From positions 1 through 18,081 of the forward strand of contig QMRW01000011.1 of NCBI GenBank assembly GCA_003650785.1: DNA of 18,081 nucleotides. Reading direction: 5' to 3'. This DNA is from Thermoprotei archaeon. GTDB taxonomy: Archaea > Thermoproteota > Thermoprotei > Thermofilales > B20-G17. Shown in pieces: positions 1 to 7,682 of this stretch (position 1 is the stretch's first letter; each line of letters starts with the position of its first letter). Position numbers and translations under genes: made by a program. A model generated the notes under the pieces. The model made no database searches. It had not been told where the DNA came from and saw only the letters and a program-made list of their open reading frames with translations.

Positions 1-2
1 AA

Positions 3-1301
3 ATGTCTGGTTTTCAAGACTATAGATGGTGTATTAGAAATGTATGGTTTATACAAGCATTAGGAGGAACAGGAATGACATTCTGGGACTTCAAATCAGA
101 ATACTGGGGACTAGTAACAGGTAAGAGCTTTGAGTACAATCCCAAAGAGCGCCCACAATTTAAGGAGTCTTACATTGCGGTTATGGAGTTAAATAAAATC
201 TTCAGGAGACTCTCCTATATTCTCGGTAGCTCACCTCCATTAGAGCCATCCATAGGTATTCTGATCTTAGATGAAGATAGCTATCATGAAAGTGGAGTCT
301 CTATCCCGCTTACCATGAAGTTTTTATCGCTACTATTGAGACTTGGATTTGGTGCAGAAACTGCAATAATAAATGAAGAATATCTCTTAAATGGAAGGAT
401 AAATCGATATAGACTTGTGATAGCCCCCCATATCAAATATATTTCTCACAGGGAGGCTGAGGGTTTGAGAAAGTATGTTGAGAGAGGAGGAGTACTCTTA
501 GTGTGTCCCTTCTGTGGAGAATGTGATGAAAAAGGAGAACCCTATCAAGAAGTACCCTGTAGACCGCTTATGGAAGTTACGGGTATTAAAGGTAGTGTTA
601 ATACTGATAGGGAGCTATTAGCACATCTCCACAGAGTCTATGAGTATCTCCCAGAGAGAGTTAAAGCAGGAAACTGGCTACTTGAAACATTTACACCGTT
701 TCAATCTAATAAGATGCTGCTGACTATAGATCGTACATTTGCACTAGATTACATTCATAATCTAATTAAGCAGAACTCAGGTATTTCCAGGGTAACTCGG
801 AATCTATATCATTTCGTCAAAGATACTACTAGTTGGTGTCTTCCAGTTCAGGATATAACAATTGTCACTGAAACTGCCACAGGTATTGCTGAATGTAATG
901 GTAAACCAGTAATTGTCATTAACAGGTACGGTAATGGTTACTGCATCTATCTTGCTGCAGACTTTAAAGATACTATGCTTGAGAACATCCTAAGAAGTGC
1001 ACTACACCTCGCAGGACTAGCACCATATACGCAAATTTCACCAAACGGGTTAGAGAAGGATATACTCTTAGGCGCTAGACGCGCTAAAGATGGTTACCTA
1101 TTCTTTTTAATAGAAATTGGAGATAGGGATCATACATTAACACTTGAATTCAATAAGAACAGAATAGGATTGGAGGATCGGGAGTACAAAATTAGAGAAC
1201 TCCTTGAAGGGAGAACCTTTAGGATTCATGGAAGACAACCTAAATTAGAGCTTGAAATAGGAGTATGTGATGTGAAGGTACTTCATATACCGTTAACATA
1301 G
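3..1301 (+). CDS. GH42-like beta-galactosidase, C-terminal part (5' end outside window)
   Basis: The frame is open to the left window edge, so the first ATG seen is probably internal. The first ~60 residues resemble the last strands of a GH42 TIM barrel (aromatic-rich, GGTGMTFWDFKSEYWGL). About residues 80-340 look like the GH42 trimerisation (flavodoxin-like) domain, with the pattern of a position-by-position remote match to the complete GH42 protein at 13095-15323: YRLVIAPHIKYIS and YVERGGVLLV here, YKAVILPFPLAV and YVAAGGTLIS there. A short beta-rich C-terminal domain follows. Family knowledge says GH42 enzymes hydrolyse beta-galactosides; the catalytic glutamates would lie in the missing part. 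There is no signal peptide in the visible part. A T-rich stretch lies just after the stop. It could be a GH42 relative with another substrate; the fold assignment is firmer than the substrate. Confidence 0.65.
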   Translation: MSGFQDYRWCIRNVWFIQALGGTGMTFWDFKSEYWGLVTGKSFEYNPKERPQFKESYIAVMELNKIFRRLSYILGSSPPLEPSIGILILDEDSYHESGVSIPLTMKFLSLLLRLGFGAETAIINEEYLLNGRINRYRLVIAPHIKYISHREAEGLRKYVERGGVLLVCPFCGECDEKGEPYQEVPCRPLMEVTGIKGSVNTDRELLAHLHRVYEYLPERVKAGNWLLETFTPFQSNKMLLTIDRTFALDYIHNLIKQNSGISRVTRNLYHFVKDTTSWCLPVQDITIVTETATGIAECNGKPVIVINRYGNGYCIYLAADFKDTMLENILRSALHLAGLAPYTQISPNGLEKDILLGARRAKDGYLFFLIEIGDRDHTLTLEFNKNRIGLEDREYKIRELLEGRTFRIHGRQPKLELEIGVCDVKVLHIPLT

Positions 1302-1448
1302 GTTATTGAAATATTTTTGTAGGTTCATATTTTATACTGACAGATAATCTAAGTAATTAAGAGTCAGTAGCTCCCCTGGCTTCTACTCCTCTTATGGATA
1401 TTTGTTGATTGCATTTTTCGCATATACTGCCAGTTACTAGTTACTCAT

Positions 1449-2366
1449 TCATGAAGTTTGCATACCCCTGCTCTTTAAGTATCTATATGCAGAGAGAGCT
1501 GCTATAGCACCTTGTCCTGCTGCTACTATAGCTTGTTTATAGGGTATATCTGTAATATCTCCTGCTGCAAAAACCCCTTCTACAGAAGTTTGACAGTATT
1601 TGTCTATTATGACCTCTCCTCGTTCATTAAGCTTTACGAAATCCCTAAGTATATCCGTCGCAGTAGTGTAGCCTAACTCTACAAAGAGCATATCCACTTT
1701 AAGTTGTATCTCCAAACCTTCTCTTTCCAAGATTATACTCTCTAGCCTATTTCTACCCTCTAGCTTCTTAATTTTAGCTCTATCTACTACATGAATTCCC
1801 TGAGAGATAATATGCTCAAGCTCTTCTCTTGAAAGTCCAGCATTTGGTTTTGGAGATACTAGGTAGATTTCTGATGCATATTTTCTTAGTATCTCTAAAT
1901 ATCCTAATACACGGTGGCCATAGCTTACCATAGCTACTTTTCTTCCTATAGTTATGGGTGCATCACAGAGTATGCAGTACGATACCCCCCTTCCTCGAAA
2001 CTTCTCTTCACCTGGTACTGCAAGCCGTATGGGTACTTTACCCATTGCCAGTATCAATACCTTCGAGGTGAACTTCTCGCCGCTTCTAGTAGTCACATAA
2101 AACTTTCCATTCACTTTCTCTAGCAGTATAACTTCATCTATTAGAATTTCTATTCCTAACTCTTGAACTAGTTCTACAATCCTTCTTACTAATTCTATAC
2201 CTTTTTCTCCATCGAATCCTGGATAATTATGTAGTTTAACAGCATTATTTAGCTGTCCTCCTAGATCTATGCTTATTAGTAGGGTATCTACCTTGAGTCT
2301 GGCTAGATACAATGATGCTGTTAACCCGGCTATTCCACCACCTATGATTACAACATCATACTCCAT
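1449..2366 (-). CDS. Thioredoxin-reductase-like FAD protein with atypical pyridine-nucleotide site
   Basis: The 305-residue length fits low-molecular-weight thioredoxin reductase. The N-terminal FAD motif GGGIAG is at residues 9-14, the redox-active C131-I-L-C134 is followed by Asp as in the family (usual form CATCD), and the C-terminal FAD motif GVFAAGD is at 264-270. The second Rossmann fold, normally GGGDSA-like followed by an HRR patch, reads VAMVSYGHRVLG and LVSPKPN here, so neither the NADPH dinucleotide motif nor the 2'-phosphate-binding arginines are visible. It probably reduces a thioredoxin/glutaredoxin-like partner, but the electron donor may not be NADPH: known family members of this kind use F420, ferredoxin or NADH, or an unknown donor. 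The start is an ATG with a GAGGAG ribosome binding site 6-11 bases upstream and a TATA-like box at about 2397-2412. It is monocistronic, converging on the gene at 3-1301. Confidence 0.85.
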   Translation of the reverse strand: MEYDVVIIGGGIAGLTASLYLARLKVDTLLISIDLGGQLNNAVKLHNYPGFDGEKGIELVRRIVELVQELGIEILIDEVILLEKVNGKFYVTTRSGEKFTSKVLILAMGKVPIRLAVPGEEKFRGRGVSYCILCDAPITIGRKVAMVSYGHRVLGYLEILRKYASEIYLVSPKPNAGLSREELEHIISQGIHVVDRAKIKKLEGRNRLESIILEREGLEIQLKVDMLFVELGYTTATDILRDFVKLNERGEVIIDKYCQTSVEGVFAAGDITDIPYKQAIVAAGQGAIAALSAYRYLKSRGMQTS

Positions 2367-2396
2367 TAGACTCTCCTCTCTTCAATGTTTATTTGT

Positions 2397-2412
2397 TATT
2401 ATTTAATATACC
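2397..2412 (-). promoter_or_regulatory. TATA-like box of the thioredoxin-reductase-like gene
   Basis: Read on the minus strand this is an AT-only stretch containing TATATTAAATAA. It lies about 30-45 bases before the ATG at 2366, which leaves room for a short leader carrying the GAGGAG site. Inferred from position and composition only. Confidence 0.4.
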
Positions 2413-2424
2413 TTGATTAGAGCT

Positions 2425-2547
2425 CTATCTACGGAGTTTTACACTAGGTCTTTTTAGCTTACCCAACATGCTTTTTAAGATATTGGAGAGTTCATGAGAG
2501 AAACACAGTAGATCGTTCCTTTCAACTTCTGTAATCCTACTTAGTAT
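2425..2547 (-). other. Possible small ORF or gene remnant
   Basis: A 40-codon open frame ends with TAG at 2425-2427. It is bounded upstream by an in-frame TGA next to an ATA codon and has no ATG, GTG or TTG near its beginning. The translation (LSRITEVERNDLLCFSHELS..., ending KLRR) is amphipathic and protein-like, with a helical look. It lies on the same strand as, and just upstream of, the thioredoxin-reductase-like gene. It may be a decayed gene end, a small protein with an unusual start, or chance; I do not recognise it. Confidence 0.2.
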
Positions 2548-2583
2548 TCACATATTACTTTATTCTAACTTAAAGATTAAGCG

Positions 2584-2597
2584 ATAGATATATTATA
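2584..2597 (+). promoter_or_regulatory. TATA-like box for the membrane-anchored regulator gene
   Basis: The sequence GATATATTATATG sits about 50 bases before the preferred start codon. It overlaps the most upstream ATG of the frame (2597), which argues against that ATG as the start. Confidence 0.4.
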
Positions 2598-2644
2598 TGA
2601 TGCTCATCTTAATCTTGAACAACACCTGTATAGAGAAGGGTGGT

Positions 2645-4138
2645 ATGATGACTCTAAGACTATTAGCCATGCTCTTGATACTCTTACTAATAGTAACCAT
2701 AAATACACCCCGTTTAACCTCTGAATTCTCACAGCTTGAAATTATACTCGATATTCAAAGAGATGGATCTGTCATAGTAACCCATATTATAAATGTAACG
2801 GAGCTTCGCGTATTTATAGACGTCCAAGCCCTCGCCAAACCCCTTGAACCCATACTTGCTGTAGGTAGAGAGTTATATGATACTAGTGTGGAAGTTATTA
2901 ATGGAAAATACGTAATCAGAGTATATGCTCCCGATGTAGGCATTGTCAATGTAACTTATGTAACCGATGTTCTTGTCACAAGAACACCTCCCAATGTGTG
3001 GACTATAAAGGTAGGCTCTTCCTACACTATGAGAGTAATACTCCCAAAGGATTCTATACCATTAGAGATTCCAGAGGGATTTATTAGTTTATACGAGTAC
3101 GACGACAGGTATGTCATAGTACTACCTCCAGGAGACTATGAAGTGAAGTGGTTACTAATGATACATCCACCGATACTCATAGCGAAAGCTGAAATTGTAG
3201 ATTTGAGATATCCTACCGAAGTCCTAAGTGGCTCTAATTTCACTCTAAGCATACGATTAATGAATGTAGGGAACAAGAGCGGTATATTCTTTATCACAAT
3301 TCACGACAGGTTTAGGGGAATGCTACTCAATAAAACTACCTTTAGTCTAGGAGTCGGTGAGACCATAGACTTAAAGTTTAAAATAATTTCACCAAAGGTT
3401 TCCGAGAACATCATATATGCTCTAGAGGTCATATGTGGGCATGACAATATTACTGATGATAAGATAACCATCAATATTAAAGTCTTCGTGAGAAGACTCA
3501 TCCCTAAGATTGAGCTACTGGAAGTTAAGATGAAGGAGAGAGTAACGTCAGGCGAAAAATACTCAATTATAATTATATTAGTAAATAAAGGAAATAGATC
3601 AGCTACAACATTTATTAGATTATATGATAAAAAGAGGAAAATTAAACTCTTCTACGACGAAAGACCCTTGAAACCCGGGGAGAAGTTACCCTTTGAAGTA
3701 GAACTCAGTGCACCCTCAGTAGATAGGGAGACCATTTTAGAACTACTTCTAGAATACGGATATGAAGGTAAAGTAGTTGAAACGAGAACTCTGATAATCC
3801 ATGTCCTTCCCAAATACTATAACTATACTACTTGGATAATAGTAGGAGTGATAGCGCTTATACTAGCTATCTCAGTTTCGCTCATACTAATTAGGTTAAG
3901 AAGAAAAAGGGAAAATACAGAGTTAAAGTACATACTTACTGATGTAGATGTAGAGATAATAAGATTACTCCAATCTAGATCAGGAGAACTATTACAGAGA
4001 GAAATAGTATCCACACTTGGACTACCTAAGACAACAATCCATAGGCACTTGAAAAAACTAGAGAAATACAATATCATTAAAATAGAGAAGATAGGAGCGA
4101 TTAATATAGTAAGATTAATAAAGAGATTAAAAGTGTAG
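2645..4138 (+). CDS. Membrane-anchored winged-helix regulator with CARDB-like extracytoplasmic domains
   Basis: The frame opens at 2597, but that ATG lies in the probable TATA box. The ATG pair at 2645/2648, preceded by GGTGGT, is the better start and puts a hydrophobic signal segment (LRLLAMLLILLLIVTI) at the N-terminus. Numbering from 2597: residues 42-195 are beta-rich extracytoplasmic sequence; about 197-297 and 303-403 are two related repeats with the look of CARDB/immunoglobulin-like folds (each has a short V-N-x-G-N-[KR]-S motif). Residues ~412-433 form one transmembrane helix followed by the basic stretch RLRRKR. Residues ~446-513 are a winged helix-turn-helix (IIRLLQSRSGELLQREIVS, then TTIHRHLKKLEKYNIIKIEK). 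The topology implies outside sensing with DNA binding at the cytoplasmic membrane face. Ligand and targets are unknown. It stands alone, with a 272-base gap after it. Confidence 0.75.
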   Translation: MMTLRLLAMLLILLLIVTINTPRLTSEFSQLEIILDIQRDGSVIVTHIINVTELRVFIDVQALAKPLEPILAVGRELYDTSVEVINGKYVIRVYAPDVGIVNVTYVTDVLVTRTPPNVWTIKVGSSYTMRVILPKDSIPLEIPEGFISLYEYDDRYVIVLPPGDYEVKWLLMIHPPILIAKAEIVDLRYPTEVLSGSNFTLSIRLMNVGNKSGIFFITIHDRFRGMLLNKTTFSLGVGETIDLKFKIISPKVSENIIYALEVICGHDNITDDKITINIKVFVRRLIPKIELLEVKMKERVTSGEKYSIIIILVNKGNRSATTFIRLYDKKRKIKLFYDERPLKPGEKLPFEVELSAPSVDRETILELLLEYGYEGKVVETRTLIIHVLPKYYNYTTWIIVGVIALILAISVSLILIRLRRKRENTELKYILTDVDVEIIRLLQSRSGELLQREIVSTLGLPKTTIHRHLKKLEKYNIIKIEKIGAINIVRLIKRLKV

Positions 4139-4410
4139 GATTCTCCCTAACGAGGGAACATTCTAAAAGACCTGTGAATAGCTATAAGGAACGATAGAAG
4201 AGTTCCTGAATTACTAAAGCTCCTAGATAGTTTCAAAACACATGACTACTACTATGACAGCCTATAGCAATTTCGTAAACCTAACACATAATGTATATCA
4301 TTATCCGGAGAATAGAAGTAGCTCTTATCTAGGTCTTGTAACGTAGATAGAGGAGATATACCAGGAAGAACGTAGCTTCAGGGTTCTACTATCTAGCAGA
4401 GACTTTTCCT

Positions 4411-5082
4411 TCAGTACATGTAGTTTATCATACTAGTGTCTATTTTCACAAGAACTAATGGCGCTCGTTTGGAAGATATTATTTTCACCCTATTCAGTGC
4501 CCTATTCAGTAGGTGTACTGGATTCTTCTCTAGATAGCTTACAGTTGAATTTATATCTCCAAGTTTTTTGAATATATTATCGACCTCTGCTCTAAGAATA
4601 TTCTCTGAGATAATGTCAGTAAAGCAAATCTCTCCCTTTTCAATTAAAGCTCCTATTATAATTTCTTTAAGTTCTCTCCAAAATCTCAGCCTCCTTATGA
4701 CTGTATTGATATCACTACTTAGCATTAGTTTCTGTCTTTTTACGTCCTCATCTGAGAGTACTACTTTAACTCTTTCCTTCCACTTCTGGAGCCATAGTTC
4801 AGTCCATTCCTTCAATTCTCTATTGTATCTGTTGGGATTTAATAGCATATTTTCCATTTCCCTTAGTGCTAAATTCTCTACACTCTCGCATTTAGATACC
4901 TTTAGTTTATTCTTCAGATAGTTCTTGAAGTCCTGAAAGGCTACTTTAGCCATAAAGGTAGCCTCATGGCTTGAGATATCCGAAAGTATGGATTTAATAA
5001 TGTTATAGAACCAACCGATAAACATTTCAGCCATGGTAGTGGCCATACTTCTTAAGTATCTCATACTGCTATCCCTATGCAC
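4411..5082 (-). CDS. Unrecognised helical protein (223 residues)
   Basis: I do not recognise a family. The sequence is charged and predominantly helical, rich in Lys, Glu and Leu, with Trp-containing segments (WTELWLQKWKERVKVVL). It has no clear signal peptide; an amphipathic stretch at residues 18-33 (MAEMFIGWFYNIIKSI) is the most hydrophobic part. The frame begins with GTG at 5082; an ATG six codons later (5064), preceded by AGGGAT, is an equally good start. It lies 53 bases downstream of the 82-residue ORF on the same strand, so the two may be cotranscribed from the promoter near 5412. Codon use matches the neighbours (AGA/AGG, ATA). Confidence 0.6.
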   Translation of the reverse strand: MHRDSSMRYLRSMATTMAEMFIGWFYNIIKSILSDISSHEATFMAKVAFQDFKNYLKNKLKVSKCESVENLALREMENMLLNPNRYNRELKEWTELWLQKWKERVKVVLSDEDVKRQKLMLSSDINTVIRRLRFWRELKEIIIGALIEKGEICFTDIISENILRAEVDNIFKKLGDINSTVSYLEKNPVHLLNRALNRVKIISSKRAPLVLVKIDTSMINYMY

Positions 5083-5135
5083 TGATACTATTAAACCTTC
5101 CTAATTTGAGAGTAGTCTAGAGTATCTCTTAAGCA

Positions 5136-5384
5136 TTACTGCACGTTTTCACGACTATTTTCACGGAGTACGTGTAGCACATCGTATATCTTGCCCTTCA
5201 ACACCATATCTCTATAAATTCTCCATATCCTCTTAATACTTACAAATGTAGTATTAAACCCTCTACTTTCTAGATCAGTAATAACAGTCGATGGTAGCTC
5301 GTCGGGGTGTAGAACAAGTACCTGAGATAGGACTCTCAGTATGGATTCTTCAATATCTCTATTACGTGGGTACTTTCTCCTCAT
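5136..5384 (-). CDS. Small basic protein, possible winged-helix DNA-binding protein
   Basis: 82 residues, not assigned to a named family. The order of predicted elements (helix IEESILRVLSQVL, helix DELPSTVITDLESRG, then VSIKRIWRIYRDMVLKGKIYDVL) and the Arg/Lys-rich N-terminus (MRRKYPRNRD) suggest a helix-turn-helix or winged-helix fold; this is inference from pattern. The ATG at 5384 has no Shine-Dalgarno sequence but lies about 25-30 bases after an AT-rich TATA-like box (5404-5419), so it is probably leaderless. It is the first gene of a likely two-gene unit with the 223-residue ORF and could be its regulator or partner. Confidence 0.55.
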   Translation of the reverse strand: MRRKYPRNRDIEESILRVLSQVLVLHPDELPSTVITDLESRGFNTTFVSIKRIWRIYRDMVLKGKIYDVLHVLRENSRENVQ

Positions 5385-5403
5385 GGAAATAGTGAGCTTA
5401 AGT

Positions 5404-5419
5404 ACGTTTTAAAATTATC
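5404..5419 (-). promoter_or_regulatory. TATA-like box of the two-gene unit 5384-4411
   Basis: On the minus strand the sequence reads GATAATTTTAAAACGT. Its centre is 28 bases before the ATG at 5384, the spacing expected for an archaeal leaderless transcript. Confidence 0.4.
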
Positions 5420-5460
5420 TTTTTAAGTCTCTCAGCTCAACCTTAATATGGTGGTGCTAC

Positions 5461-5532
5461 CTCACTTCAGTGAGTGATGAAGAATTAATCACATGATAGA
5501 TGATTGTAAGGAGGTGAGCTGATATCTATATG
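5461..5532 (+). other. Gene-free stretch with inverted repeat, orphan Shine-Dalgarno and C/D-like boxes
   Basis: The 345 bases between 5384 and 5730 hold no convincing gene. Within them are a perfect inverted repeat CTCACT-TC-AGTGAG (5461-5474), a GTGATGA box (5474-5480), and AAGGAGGTGAG (5508-5518), which is directly followed by CTGA (5519-5522). The last block is the strongest Shine-Dalgarno match in the window, yet the nearest ATG (5530) opens only a four-codon frame. The GTGATGA...CTGA layout over 49 bases also resembles a C/D box guide RNA with poor internal boxes. The rest of the gap shows short open frames with stops and no clear structure. Confidence 0.25.
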
Positions 5533-5684
5533 GAGAGGGGCTAGTAGCCGAGCTATTGCTATGAGGAAAAGGAACCCGGTCTGACTTATTACATCAAGTA
5601 TGTAGGAATATGCTGAAATAAAATTACAACATGGGTATTAATCTAAGCCCCTGAGATACGAACTTCAGATCCTTCTAGAGACTC

Positions 5685-5698
5685 AAATATACTTTTAT
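5685..5698 (+). promoter_or_regulatory. TATA-like box of the AbrB-PhoU gene
   Basis: AAATATACTTTTAT lies 32-45 bases before the GTG start at 5730, which implies a leader of only about ten bases. Confidence 0.4.
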
Positions 5699-5729
5699 CA
5701 CTCGATTACTAGTTACACAGGGGTACAGA

Positions 5730-6677
5730 GTGGACTCTATTAGGAGCCTAGTGAGAGTAGGTAATTCTCTATATATCTCGTTACCGAAAAACTGGACTAA
5801 ATCCTTAGGCCTAGACAAGGGATCCAAAGTCGAATTGATAGTTAGAGAAGATAATGTTCTAGAGGTAATCCCCATCTCCAAAAAAGTACTCCTACCTAAG
5901 AAAATAAGCATAGTATACGACAAAATGTTTAGACACAAAATGATGGCAGCATACTTAGCTGGTTATGAAGTAGTAGAAGTAGAGGTACCTAGCGGGGCCT
6001 CTCATAGAGTAATTGAAGAGATAGAAGATATGCTCAGGCTCCTAGTAGGTGTAGAAGTAGTAGAGGAGAGTGAAAGGAAGATAGTACTCCAGTGTTTTAC
6101 CAGAGATGATTACGACATAGTTCAAGTACTTGGAATGATGGATAGGATCACAAGGAGTATGTACACAAATGCTATTAAATGCCTTTTCAATAGGGATGTA
6201 AAAGGCTTGGAATTCATAATAGAGAGAGATAACAGAGTTGATAGATTGTACTTTCTATCTGTGAGATTAATAAGATCTCTGATAAGAAATCCAATGATAC
6301 CTTCAGAGAGGAAGGTTATTCTGATGGATTTGAGATTACTTGCTAGAGATCTAGAAGAGATAGGAGATCTCTCCGAGGAAATGGCCAGAGAGATCCTATT
6401 TACGATAAGGAGAGGAGTACGGATTACTCCCTCAGAGGAGATACAAGATATAAGTCAGGAAATATCCGATCTACAATCAAGCATTATGACAACACTTCTG
6501 AGAAGTACGAGACCGAGAACTGATATTTTTGAAAGGATTAAAGGACTTAAGTATAGAATCAGGCTACAAATGAAGAGACTGTCTTCACTTCATACTCCGA
6601 ACGTGCTTAGTGACATAATGCACCTCTTAGAAGATATAGTAGATAGAGTGGAGGATATAAGCGATCTCATAATATAG
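5730..6677 (+). CDS. AbrB-domain PhoU-like phosphate uptake regulator
   Basis: 315 residues with the archaeal architecture of an N-terminal SpoVT/AbrB swapped-hairpin DNA-binding domain (residues 3-48: LVRVGNSLYISLPKNWTKSL, then GSKVELIVRED) followed by a PhoU-like helical bundle. The two PhoU repeats lie at about 120-215 and 220-315 and contain acidic helix motifs typical of metal-binding PhoU (ERDNRVDRLYF; LEDIVDRVEDISDL). Such proteins are thought to link phosphate status to transcription, probably as oligomers in the cytoplasm. No Pst transporter or phosphate gene lies in the window, so the target is unknown. The start is GTG, with GGGG about eight bases before it and a TATA-like box at 5685-5698. 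It is monocistronic and converges on the phosphoesterase gene with an 18-base gap. Confidence 0.85.
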   Translation: MDSIRSLVRVGNSLYISLPKNWTKSLGLDKGSKVELIVREDNVLEVIPISKKVLLPKKISIVYDKMFRHKMMAAYLAGYEVVEVEVPSGASHRVIEEIEDMLRLLVGVEVVEESERKIVLQCFTRDDYDIVQVLGMMDRITRSMYTNAIKCLFNRDVKGLEFIIERDNRVDRLYFLSVRLIRSLIRNPMIPSERKVILMDLRLLARDLEEIGDLSEEMAREILFTIRRGVRITPSEEIQDISQEISDLQSSIMTTLLRSTRPRTDIFERIKGLKYRIRLQMKRLSSLHTPNVLSDIMHLLEDIVDRVEDISDLII

Positions 6678-6694
6678 TATCTCCTGGATGCTAT

Positions 6695-7264
6695 TTAAAG
6701 ATTAAGAGATTCTAGAGAATACCTACAAGATGGAAGCTCTAGTATGGCATAGTATCCCTTACTCAGTGGTCCTGGATTTAGTACTAGAGTTTCACCTATA
6801 TTGTCCACGCCTCTAGCTTCATGTACATGGCCACAGAGGCATACTAGAGGCTTAAGCCTCTCTACAATATCTCTAACAAGGTGTGACCCTATATGTTCGC
6901 CAGTGAATGCTATATCTACCTTTGTTCCATAGGGAGGATAGTGGGATATTATTATAGTCTTCTCGGTATGTTTTATTTCCTCTAACGATAACTCCCCCAT
7001 GCCTATGCCTATAAAAGCATATTCACCTACTCTTCTGATATTATCCTCTATTAGGATGCCGAATTTTTCTAACTTTACTATAACATCAAAGTAATCCATG
7101 TTTCCACTAACAGCTAAAACCCTATGACCAGCTAACATATCGACAGCTCGTGGACAGTCGAAGTCTCCACAGATAATTATCAAGTCATAGTCTTTGATTA
7201 TCGTTAATACTTTCTCCAACATATGGCAGTTACAGTGAATGTCCGATATTGCTAGGATTCTCAT
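6695..7264 (-). CDS. Calcineurin-like metallophosphoesterase
   Basis: A compact (~189-residue) metallophosphoesterase. All family motifs are visible, numbered from an upstream in-frame ATG at 7276: D12-x-H14 (SDIH), G37-D38, G58-N59-x-D, S111-H112-Y-P-P, and G149-H150-x-H152. These are the ligands for two metal ions. The short form resembles YfcE/MJ0936-type phosphodiesterases, but the physiological substrate cannot be read from the sequence. The ATG at 7264 is the preferred start because it opens MRILAISDIH, as usual for the family, and has GGTGGT five bases upstream; the ATG at 7276 would place that ribosome site inside the gene. The gene is divergent from the 7353 ORF with an 88-base gap. 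Confidence 0.88.
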   Translation of the reverse strand: MRILAISDIHCNCHMLEKVLTIIKDYDLIIICGDFDCPRAVDMLAGHRVLAVSGNMDYFDVIVKLEKFGILIEDNIRRVGEYAFIGIGMGELSLEEIKHTEKTIIISHYPPYGTKVDIAFTGEHIGSHLVRDIVERLKPLVCLCGHVHEARGVDNIGETLVLNPGPLSKGYYAILELPSCRYSLESLNL

Positions 7265-7352
7265 TAGTACCACCATGAACTTTTGCAGGGGACATAATCA
7301 CAGGTCTACACTGTACATATAAATCTTGATTTCCAGTAATATATTAGCAGGT

Positions 7353-7682
7353 ATGATGGAATATATTAGAGGACTAGGATTTAGATCTCATATGAACAGG
7401 TTGAGATTACACTATCTCTTAAGACAAAATGGCTTCTACTCTAGGATTCATGCATATGAATACCTATTAGGTTTTAAAGGTTCCATAATTGGAATTATGG
7501 TGGTAGATCCTACGACAAATATAGCTACTCTCTATACACATGTAAAGTTAGAGTCTCAAGTAGTCAATAGACTTAGAGAATGTATTAGAGCTGTAGGTGG
7601 TCGTGATCTCATGCTTAAGAGTGTGGGGGTGTATTTCTCTGAACCTAAAAGAGATACTAAAGACCTGGATACCACAGAGTAA
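7353..7682 (+). CDS. Unrecognised small protein upstream of and overlapping the Trm5-like gene
   Basis: The frame extends back to a TTG at 7326; ATGs at 7353 and 7356 are the likelier starts. About 109 residues, basic at the N-terminus (FRSHMNRLRLHYLLRQNGFY), then alternating strands and helices (GSIIGIMVVDPTTNIATLYTH; ESQVVNRLRECIRAVGG). I do not recognise it. Its last ~86 bases overlap the Trm5-like frame in another phase. It could be an independent small protein, or the N-terminal domain of the Trm5-like enzyme separated by a frameshift; its size suits an N-terminal domain, but I see no convincing Trm5 D1 motif in it. Confidence 0.5.
   Translation: MMEYIRGLGFRSHMNRLRLHYLLRQNGFYSRIHAYEYLLGFKGSIIGIMVVDPTTNIATLYTHVKLESQVVNRLRECIRAVGGRDLMLKSVGVYFSEPKRDTKDLDTTE

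Noticed and set aside
2597..2644. Upstream ATG of the membrane regulator frame as the true start.
   Set aside because: It overlaps the probable TATA box and lacks a ribosome site, while the ATG pair at 2645/2648 has GGTGGT and begins a clean signal segment.
5460..5525. Confident C/D box RNA call.
   Set aside because: The internal D' and C' boxes each deviate from consensus and their spacer is only one base, so it is kept as a low-confidence element.
5519..5616. A frameshifted small gene: WRGASSRAIAMRKRNPV in one frame and LTYYIKYVGIC in another.
   Set aside because: Short, without a start codon, and the two pieces end in stops; not enough to call even a pseudogene.
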